NCBI GenBank assembly: GCA_002719615.1
Contig: PBHZ01000025.1
Coordinates: forward strand, 22,258 to 27,460
Origin: Methanobacteriota archaeon
Lineage (GTDB): Archaea > Thermoplasmatota > Poseidoniia > Poseidoniales > Thalassarchaeaceae
Direction of reading: 5' to 3'
DNA length: 5,203 nucleotides
Part shown: in pieces, positions 1 to 5,203 of the stretch
How the letters are laid out: every line of letters begins with the position of its first letter
How positions within the stretch are numbered: position 1 is the first letter of the stretch
Translations under genes and position numbers: made by a program
Notes under the pieces: generated by a model
Told to the model about the DNA's origin: nothing
Seen by the model: only the letters and a program-made list of their open reading frames with translations
Databases searched by the model: none

Positions 1-3000
1 CTACTCAAGAAAGCCTTCAATATTACTTCCATTTTTTCAAGGTCCCAAGAATATCTCCAAGCGGGAACTTTCTTCTCTCCTCTTGGGGGTTTGTTATCAG
101 TAAATACAAATATATTGTCAGCAGTCCATTTGTCTGCTTCTTTAACTCCTTCTTTAATATCACCATCACCATACTCAGTCCCATTATCTTCATTATATCT
201 GTTAATATGGTCAAGCATTTCTTGTTTATTAGTAGTTTTAAATTTACTCATATCCCAGAAATAAAGAGGCATTTCGCCACCTCTTTCTTCAGGAGGTATG
301 AATTTAAAGAATTCTTGTGCAGTATATTTTTTTCTACCATCTAATTTGGTTTCATCCCAAATTCCTGAATCGGGATTATATTTCATAACTGTTCCAGATA
401 TTTTTAGATTTTCTCTATTTCCAGCCATATCTTCAATAAAGTAAATTTCAGTCTCTTCAATAGCATCTTTCTTTTTATTAGGAGTAATTACCATCACAAA
501 CTTCTTACCTATGATTGGAACTGGTAAATCAGCAATACCTCCATCTTCCCACAAATTCAAATTCATAAATTCAGAGTATGAACCTGCCTTAACTCTACCT
601 CCTCTCCAATAATTCAACCAATTACCATTTTCTCTCAATAACTTTCTGTAAAATTCTCTTCTCTTCACACCAGATAGGGGAGTTTGTAAGTTTGCAATAT
701 TGTTTCTAAATAGATTGTTTAATCTATCCATATCAATTTCTACTTCTGTTCTTAAAACATCCATAGTCATATACCACAATCTTGAGAAATTAGCAGAAGT
801 TAAAGAAGTGTTTGATAAAACCCTTTCTGGATAATCTTTATACAAATATAACAATAATTTTTGAGGCGTGTTAGGATTGCCAGCAATATCTTCATGTAAT
901 CTTTTATTTTCTAAATATAAATCATTTAAGATATTAGGAGTAGTTTCAGGGTTTAATGATAATGATTCTAAGATATAATAATAATCTTCTTCATAAAAAC
1001 CGTTGAATTGTCTAGAAATATCTCTCCATGTTTTAATCAAAATAGATTGCGTGTTCGCAGGAATATTTTCATTCCTACACAATCCGCCAAAACCATTAAC
1101 TCCTGCCGCAGCAGTATTCAATACATTCAAATATGCTAAATTATCTTCATGTTCCTCAATAAGTTGAGGGTTTGAAAATATATCATCTTCGGTATATGGC
1201 GGATTTACAGTTCCATCTTCTTCCGAATAATAATTGCCTATGGCAGTAGCCAAAGTTAAATCTACAAACCTATTAAACTGCTTAGGAGTCATTAGCCAGT
1301 TTGAAACTGTATCAAAACCAACATTTAATAATTCCTTTTTACCTTTCTTCAAAATAGTATTGACTAATTCATTACTTACTTCCTTTCTAATAGTCTTTAC
1401 AGCCCTACCACCATTAGGTAAGAAATCAAACCTGAACTTAACAACTTCATTTCCTTCTAATTCTTCAAAGGCAATGTTTAATTTTCTACCATCAATAATA
1501 TAATCACCTGAAATCAATGGATTTTTGGAATCTCTAATTCTGTAAGTAAATGAAGAACTAGGAATTTCTAACTTAGCCCTCCTTCTCCAAAGATAATCAA
1601 CCACTCTTGCATCTCTGATTAGCCCATCCTGTAGTCCGTCTTTAAGTTGTATAAAACTTTGTTGCCAATAATCAGAAGATGCTGCCAACCCTGTATTCAC
1701 TTCTGTATTAGCATACAACCACATCAAAAATTCTAACAGTTTTACATTTTGCCTGTCGAAAGCAGAATATCTTGACTTCAATTCATTAGGAACCCAATTT
1801 GCATTAGGAGTTAAAGCAGTTCCATCACCTACTAAAAATTCAGAAGAAAAGCCCCAAGAATCGGGTTGGGATAAATCTAAAAAGAATATTTCAGAAAACA
1901 TCCTTCTAATAGATATATTGTATATGGATGCCGTCTCAGGCCTAGCCTTTTTATTAATCTCGTTAGTAAGTTTTTTCATAACATCTATCAACATATTATA
2001 CAAATCTTCAGACAAATTAGGGGATAAAATTACATTTTGTATCATATTTACATTTTCAAACATTTTTGCAATCCCTAGAGGTATTTTCCCACCTTCTCCA
2101 ACACCATAAGAGTTATCTTGATAATTTACCAAGCCACTACTTACTGCATAATTAACCCTAGTTTTAATTCTATTAGTTCCACCAACATTTGCTTTATAGG
2201 ATAGATAATTACCAATCAATTGTTCCATCCTTTCGGCAGGTGCTATTGTGCCCCTACCCCATCTTGCATCTGCAATATCCTTTCTATGTAATAATCCTAA
2301 ATATAAGATTTCTTCAGCACTACCAACATCTTGCCCTTGTTCGTTAATAAATCCTGGATGATTTTTAACAATAGCATCATAAACATCTGCATTGCTGTTT
2401 GGGTTCTTTACAATAGTAAAAATTAAACTATTTGTTGCAAGGGGGTTTCTGTAATTTTCAGGGTCAATATTTGCAACTTGTTCTGCCATTGCCGCAAGGG
2501 CTGCAGGGTGTGCCAAAGGCGAAGCAGCCAATAGGTTGCAAACCATTGAATCTCTAGACCTAATCAACCTTCCTAAAGCCATATCTTGATTCCAAATATT
2601 TGCATTTTGTGCTAATTCTCTTCTAATTCTAATATCTACATTTTGTCTTGAAAGTCTATTACAATCTGAATAACTAATTGTGGGGCTTGCAGCCAATTCC
2701 ATTTCAGGACCAAAAATTGCTTGGTCTAAATCTACAGATTGACCTTCCATAATCAACTTAGTATAATTAATTCTAACACCATTTTTACCCATAGTGTCTG
2801 CCCAACCCTTGTAAATATAAGGAGTTCTACATCTAGTCTTATACTTTAAGAACCCTGCATCTTTTAGAATCAAACCAACTGCTGTTGCTATTTGAAGACC
2901 CCATACCTTGTTTGAAGGATAAACTCTTTTTTCAACTCCAATATCAAATACTCCCTTTTCATCATCTCTATTACCCCACCTTAACAATGTTCTTCCCTTT

Positions 3001-4076
3001 AAAGTAGCGTTTTGTTTGTCAGGCCACCCATCAGTTTTCTTATCTGATTTAAAAATATAAACAATTGCGTTTCCATTTTCAATATCGCTATATGGCCCTC
3101 TATTGTATGCACCATTATAGTTTTCACAAGAAGTTCCTGCCCAACTTCTGCCTGTTGATTTTGTAGCAACCAATACAGGGTCGTTTGAAACAACTAAGTA
3201 ATAATTACCACTTGCTGAAACAGGCCAAAGACTAGCATTTGGTTTAATTTGATTTAATCTTTTTTGAGCATTTTTATCATGTCCAATCTTCTTAATAATA
3301 TCTTTAATATCAATGCTTTTTTCATCACCACTTGAAAGTTCATAAATTAATTCTGTTGGTTCATAGACACCTGCCCCGAAGTAGTATGTAATTTTTTCTT
3401 CCTTCGGTGTATCTTCTTTTGAATCCTTAGATTTTTCTTCTACTTCTGCATCAGGGAACTCTAATTTAATCATCTTTAGCATATCACCCTTAGTTTTGTT
3501 TTTGAGAGATGCTGTTTCACTTGCAATTAGGGGTCCTAATTTTTTAGCAACATCTTTAGGGTTAATATCTGAGAAATTATTAGTAATATACCCCATCACC
3601 GCACCAAATGGAGCAGACTTGTTTAATTTATAACTCATTACTAAAATTGCTTCTTTAATCGCATCTTGTTCATCAACACCACTCCTAGTTTTAACCTTGT
3701 CTCCTTTTTTACTAGGGTTTGGGTCTTTAGAAGTCAATAACTCATCTTTATTTATAATATCTAAAAACTCTCCGAGCATTTGTAATCTGTCATCAATAAC
3801 CTTTCTATCTTCAATAGTAACTAAGTATTCTCCAATTATTTTATCAAATACTCTATATCCTACTGTATCATTAGGCTTTTTCTTGTTTGCAATCCTAACC
3901 TTTAAGGCATCTTTTAATAAACCAGAATGGCTTCCTGTAATAGTCCTTTGACCGACAGTTTTATAACTTTTAACTACATCCTTATGCCATGCTTCAGCGT
4001 CTGTGTAAATATCATCTTCCATTGTGTAGGTTTCAGTTTTTTGATATGTAATATGATACTTATTCTTAGAAGCCAT
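1..4076 (-). CDS. Gene B: giant uncharacterised multidomain protein, at least 1358 residues (3' end beyond left edge)
   Basis: I checked the frame codon by codon: no stop occurs between the ATG at 4076 and the left edge. An in-frame TAA at 4086-4088 lies just upstream, so 4076 (MASKNKYHITYQ) is the most upstream ATG possible; the next, at residue 19, is less attractive and also lacks a Shine-Dalgarno. Layout: an N-terminal mixed charged/helical region (1-205); an acidic, lysine-rich linker (about 208-228); a compact domain with STGRSW (307-312), TSCE (315-318), DIENGNAIVYIF (331-342) and GRTLLRW (361-367); an LRV-like repeat block (about 512-575); a long region without recognisable motifs (580-1035); a second, clearer LRV-like block (1036-1098); and the C-terminal module shared with gene A (1135-1345). 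There is no signal peptide or membrane helix, so it is probably cytoplasmic or virion-borne. If B has a tail like A's, it would total about 1500 residues or more. A large-phage or mobile-element protein is my best guess. A catalytic role is not shown. Confidence 0.96.
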   Translation of the reverse strand, partial: MASKNKYHITYQKTETYTMEDDIYTDAEAWHKDVVKSYKTVGQRTITGSHSGLLKDALKVRIANKKKPNDTVGYRVFDKIIGEYLVTIEDRKVIDDRLQMLGEFLDIINKDELLTSKDPNPSKKGDKVKTRSGVDEQDAIKEAILVMSYKLNKSAPFGAVMGYITNNFSDINPKDVAKKLGPLIASETASLKNKTKGDMLKMIKLEFPDAEVEEKSKDSKEDTPKEEKITYYFGAGVYEPTELIYELSSGDEKSIDIKDIIKKIGHDKNAQKRLNQIKPNASLWPVSASGNYYLVVSNDPVLVATKSTGRSWAGTSCENYNGAYNRGPYSDIENGNAIVYIFKSDKKTDGWPDKQNATLKGRTLLRWGNRDDEKGVFDIGVEKRVYPSNKVWGLQIATAVGLILKDAGFLKYKTRCRTPYIYKGWADTMGKNGVRINYTKLIMEGQSVDLDQAIFGPEMELAASPTISYSDCNRLSRQNVDIRIRRELAQNANIWNQDMALGRLIRSRDSMVCNLLAASPLAHPAALAAMAEQVANIDPENYRNPLATNSLIFTIVKNPNSNADVYDAIVKNHPGFINEQGQDVGSAEEILYLGLLHRKDIADARWGRGTIAPAERMEQLIGNYLSYKANVGGTNRIKTRVNYAVSSGLVNYQDNSYGVGEGGKIPLGIAKMFENVNMIQNVILSPNLSEDLYNMLIDVMKKLTNEINKKARPETASIYNISIRRMFSEIFFLDLSQPDSWGFSSEFLVGDGTALTPNANWVPNELKSRYSAFDRQNVKLLEFLMWLYANTEVNTGLAASSDYWQQSFIQLKDGLQDGLIRDARVVDYLWRRRAKLEIPSSSFTYRIRDSKNPLISGDYIIDGRKLNIAFEELEGNEVVKFRFDFLPNGGRAVKTIRKEVSNELVNTILKKGKKELLNVGFDTVSNWLMTPKQFNRFVDLTLATAIGNYYSEEDGTVNPPYTEDDIFSNPQLIEEHEDNLAYLNVLNTAAAGVNGFGGLCRNENIPANTQSILIKTWRDISRQFNGFYEEDYYYILESLSLNPETTPNILNDLYLENKRLHEDIAGNPNTPQKLLLYLYKDYPERVLSNTSLTSANFSRLWYMTMDVLRTEVEIDMDRLNNLFRNNIANLQTPLSGVKRREFYRKLLRENGNWLNYWRGGRVKAGSYSEFMNLNLWEDGGIADLPVPIIGKKFVMVITPNKKKDAIEETEIYFIEDMAGNRENLKISGTVMKYNPDSGIWDETKLDGRKKYTAQEFFKFIPPEERGGEMPLYFWDMSKFKTTNKQEMLDHINRYNEDNGTEYGDGDIKEGVKEADKWTADNIFVFTDNKPPRGEKKVPAWRYSWDLEKMEVILKAFLS
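42..674 (-). repeat. C-terminal paralogous module, copy in gene B
   Basis: Encodes residues 1135-1345, from SGVKRR (1135-1140) through W-L-N-YWRGG (1153-1160), GGIADLP (1179-1185), FFKFIP, EADKWTADNIFVFTD (1313-1327) and PAWRYSWD (1338-1345). The same anchors occur in the same order in gene A at 4667-5185. Conservation is mainly at protein level; at DNA level only short blocks remain, for example around 97-137. Compared with A there are about 37-38 extra residues between GIAD and ADKW, most of them just after FIPPEE. Confidence 0.9.
783..968 (-). repeat. LRV-like solenoid repeat block 2 within gene B
   Basis: Encodes residues about 1037-1098. Three consecutive units can be lined up: LSLNPETTPNILNDLY, IAGNPNTPQKLLLYLYKDYP and VLSNTSLTSANFSRLW. 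The key Asn residues fall at 1042, 1067 and 1089, a 25- then 22-residue period. The N-P-x-T-P-x-x-L-L-x-x-L turn-helix pattern is the classic LRV consensus style. The block sits directly upstream of the C-terminal module shared with gene A (from residue 1135). The third unit has lost its prolines, as often happens at the end of a solenoid. Confidence 0.65.
2343..2537 (-). repeat. LRV-like solenoid repeat block 1 within gene B
   Basis: Encodes residues about 514-578. It shows the rhythm of leucine-rich repeat variant units: short helices with Leu/Ala spacing, broken by N/S-P-x-x-x-P or NPNS turns. Visible units include LLAASPLAHPAALAAMAEQ, NPLATNSLIFTIV and KNPNSNADVYDAIVKNHP. LRV repeats are about 24 residues long and form a right-handed alpha/3-10 helical superhelix in the Azotobacter prototype. 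The units here are irregular, so the assignment rests on turn motifs rather than strict periodicity. A protein-binding scaffold role is inferred from the fold class only. Confidence 0.5.
2916..3200 (-). other. Motif-rich compact domain of gene B (ST-GRSW-x-x-TSCE / DIENGNAIVYIF / GRTLLRW)
   Basis: This stretch encodes residues 293-387. Ordered short motifs stand out: YYLVVSNDP (292-300), STGRSW (307-312), TSCE (315-318), a Gly/Asn/Tyr-rich turn, DIENGNAIVYIF (331-342), GRTLLRW (361-367) and IGVEKRVYP (379-387). The pattern of hydrophobic strands alternating with Ser/Arg/Cys/Glu/Asp-bearing turns suggests a folded beta-rich domain, possibly with an active or ligand site around R310, C317, E318 and D331. 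It resembles a motif order (ST.R.W.SC followed by D-I-x-x-G) that I associate, from memory only, with uncharacterised phage-encoded proteins; I cannot confirm this. No known enzyme signature was recognised. The available part of gene A does not reach the equivalent region. Confidence 0.5.
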
Positions 4077-4111
4077 AATTTTGATTTAGTTAAACGGATA
4101 TATAAAACTTA
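4077..4111 (-). promoter_or_regulatory. 35-bp gap between A and B: AT-rich leader of gene B without a Shine-Dalgarno
   Basis: On the minus strand this spacer follows gene A's TAA and leads into gene B's ATG. The bases just before the start are AACTAAATCAAAATT, with nothing resembling GGAGG in the expected window, so initiation probably relies on an unstructured A-rich leader or on coupling to gene A. A TATATAT-like run is present but no paired -35 element is visible. No stem-loop followed by a T run is seen, so no terminator separates the genes and read-through transcription from A into B is likely. Confidence 0.5.
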
Positions 4112-5203
4112 TTACTTCCTTATCAATTCAGGAGGAGGATTCATAATCGTATAGTATTCAGAATACTCTTTTAGTCTTTCATTTTTAATCTTTACAGCCT
4201 TAGCCATTAATGCTTTATCAACGCTATTCTTAATTACAAAATAAACAAACTTGATAGGGACATTAACTTCATCTAATATCTTTCCTCTAGCAGATTCTAA
4301 ATCCTTCATTTTTATTGGCGTTTGCATATCGCCTACTAATTTAAACTTATCTAAGTCTTCTTGAGTTTCACTAACACAAACTTCCAATAGAGTTTTTGTC
4401 AAGGGTATATTTTTGCAAGAATTATAATTATTTGCAGAATTGGATAGTAGGGAACCTAAGCAAATACCCACCAAGTTTGTATTCCACATATTTAACTCAT
4501 CAAGGGTTTCCATAATTATTCTGTGAGATAAAACAGCGTATTTTGATTCAGAAACCATTCCTGATTTTACAGTATATGGCAAGTCCCAAGCATTTAACAA
4601 TGATTTTATTTTTTCAGTATTACTTCTTTTGATATAAGCCTTTGTTATTTGTTTTAAAGAACTATTGTCCCAACTATATCTCCAACTAGGAATCGGTTTA
4701 GTTTTGGAATCTACTTTACTGTCTGTGAAAACAAATATATTATCAAATGTCCATTTATCCGCTTTAATAATTATTTCATTACCTTCATCATCCTTGCTCT
4801 TTTTATCTGTCTTTCTTTTTGATTTGGGTATGTATGAAAACAAGTCATTAATTTTTATTTTCCCTTCTATCCTTTCTGTAGATGTCCCAGTATGTTTGTC
4901 TGCAACCACCTTTGCGTGATATGGTCCAGAAACTTCAAACGATTTGATTTCCCACAATTCATTTTCCATATGTCTTTCCTTATCATCCCAGAACTTTAAC
5001 ATAATTATTTTCTTATTTTGAATCTTATCAATGATTGGATAATCGGCAATTCCTTCAGAATACCAATTATTTGAAGCATAAGGTGCAAACTTTCCTTTCT
5101 TAGTATTTCCACCTCTCCAATAACCTATCCAAGTCTGAGCATTATTTAGATATCCTAAAATCTGTTTCCTCCTCTTAACTCCGCTTATTTTATCATCAGG
5201 TCT
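4112..5203 (-). CDS. Gene A: C-terminal part of a large uncharacterised protein, paralogue of gene B (5' end beyond right edge)
   Basis: The frame is open from the right edge to a TAA stop at 4112-4114, giving 363 residues; residue numbers here count from the edge. I do not recognise the family. An internal ATG at 5002 is not taken as the start. The frame continues upstream without a stop, the residues there (SGVKRR at 7-12, YWRGG at 28-32, GIADYP at 51-56) match gene B, and no Shine-Dalgarno precedes that ATG. Further shared anchors are ADKWTFDNIFVFTD (148-161) and PSWRYSWD (172-179). A lysine-rich hydrophilic stretch lies just before ADKW. The tail (about 180-363) looks mostly helical, with possible degenerate LRV-like turns, and ends in a charged segment and MNPPPELIRK. 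No membrane segment is evident. It precedes gene B by 35 bp on the same strand, so co-transcription is likely. The coding call is firm; the function is unknown. Its full length cannot be judged here, but B suggests it may be very large. Confidence 0.95.
   Translation of the reverse strand, partial: RPDDKISGVKRRKQILGYLNNAQTWIGYWRGGNTKKGKFAPYASNNWYSEGIADYPIIDKIQNKKIIMLKFWDDKERHMENELWEIKSFEVSGPYHAKVVADKHTGTSTERIEGKIKINDLFSYIPKSKRKTDKKSKDDEGNEIIIKADKWTFDNIFVFTDSKVDSKTKPIPSWRYSWDNSSLKQITKAYIKRSNTEKIKSLLNAWDLPYTVKSGMVSESKYAVLSHRIIMETLDELNMWNTNLVGICLGSLLSNSANNYNSCKNIPLTKTLLEVCVSETQEDLDKFKLVGDMQTPIKMKDLESARGKILDEVNVPIKFVYFVIKNSVDKALMAKAVKIKNERLKEYSEYYTIMNPPPELIRK
4193..4414 (-). repeat. Possible degenerate LRV-like turns in the gene A tail
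   Basis: Three similar turn-helix pieces can be seen in the tail: KNIPLTKTLLEV, DMQTPIKMKDLES and EVNVPIKFVYFVI, followed by KNSVDKALMAKAV. Their prolines are about 29 and 20 residues apart. The resemblance to the N-x-x-P-x-x-L-x-x-L rhythm of the repeats in gene B is weak. It could be a worn solenoid or simply helical hairpins. Confidence 0.25.
4667..5185 (-). repeat. C-terminal paralogous module, copy in gene A
   Basis: This is the partner of the module at 42-674, encoding SGVKRR, W-I-G-YWRGG, GIADYP, LFSYIP, KADKWTFDNIFVFTD and PSWRYSWD. The distance from SGVKRR to GIAD is one residue shorter than in B. From the Trp of ADKW to the first Trp of WRYSWD it is 23 residues in both. Co-linear anchors with conserved spacing make common descent by tandem duplication the simplest explanation. 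The invariant Trp, Arg, Gly and Asp residues suggest a structured core. Confidence 0.9.

Noticed and set aside
23..214. Minus-strand frame of 63 codons
   Set aside because: It is a different frame within gene B, whose own frame carries the conserved ADKWT and WRYSWD anchors here.
1234..1503. Plus-strand open frame of 89 codons
   Set aside because: It lies wholly antisense to gene B, has a Ser/Leu/Phe-rich composition typical of the reverse of an AT-rich gene, and shows no ribosome binding site or recognisable domain.
1918..2109. Plus-strand open frame of 63 codons that looks hydrophobic
   Set aside because: Antisense to gene B; the apparent membrane-like composition comes from reading AT-rich coding DNA backwards.
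2999..3193. Minus-strand frame of 64 codons
   Set aside because: Out-of-frame shadow inside gene B's STGRSW/TSCE domain.
4097..4107. TATATA-like run as a promoter -10 box for gene B
   Set aside because: Such runs are expected by chance in DNA this AT-rich, and no partner -35 element or known alternative consensus was found.
3697..4154. Two overlapping plus-strand frames (3697-3951 and 3927-4154)
   Set aside because: Both are antisense shadows; the second even runs across the A/B junction. Neither has motifs or a credible start signal.
4665..4919. Plus-strand open frame of 84 codons
   Set aside because: Antisense to the conserved module of gene A, whose minus-strand reading is supported by homology with gene B.
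4112..5002. ATG at 5002 as the true start of a 296-residue gene
   Set aside because: The frame is open for the further 201 bases to the edge and encodes SGVKRR, YWRGG and GIADYP, which align with gene B; the gene must begin outside the window.
1..5203. CRISPR array, tRNA, insertion sequence or recoded stop codons
   Set aside because: No direct repeats with spacers, cloverleaf arms, transposase motifs or terminal inverted repeats were seen, and both long frames read through without needing any stop to be reassigned.

Overview
The window is AT-rich (roughly a third G+C by eye) and almost completely filled by two protein-coding genes, both on the minus strand and both cut by the window edges. 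In minus-strand order, the first is the C-terminal 363 residues of gene A, which enters from the right edge (5203) and stops at 4112. After a 35-bp gap, gene B starts at 4076 and stays open to the left edge, giving at least 1358 codons with no stop. I read every in-frame codon of both genes by hand. No RNA genes, insertion sequences or CRISPR arrays are visible.

The two genes are tandem paralogues in at least their C-terminal portion. Both carry the same ordered anchors: SGVKRR, W-x-x-YWRGG, GIAD-x-P, ADKWT-x-DNIFVFTD and P-x-WRYSWD. Spacing between most anchors is nearly identical, and the extra length in B is concentrated in one loop. Upstream of this shared module, B has a compact motif-rich domain (ST-GRSW-x-x-TSCE ... 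DIENGNAIVYIF ... GRTLLRW). It also has two stretches of 22-25-residue repeats resembling the leucine-rich repeat variant (LRV) solenoid. The tail of A may hold a degenerate version of the same repeats.

The organism cannot be named from this window. The low G+C, tightly packed very long co-oriented genes of unknown function, and an AT-rich leader without a Shine-Dalgarno sequence would fit a large phage or other mobile element. They would also fit a bacterium that does without Shine-Dalgarno sites, such as a Bacteroidota-type host. No hallmark phage gene (capsid, terminase, portal, polymerase) is present, so this is inference. The standard code reads cleanly, and the one visible stop is TAA.

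Best working picture: a tandem pair, possibly part of a larger array, of giant modular proteins. Each would combine an alpha-helical solenoid scaffold with a conserved C-terminal module, with no signal peptide or membrane segment seen at the one visible N-terminus (B). Their biochemical role is unknown.
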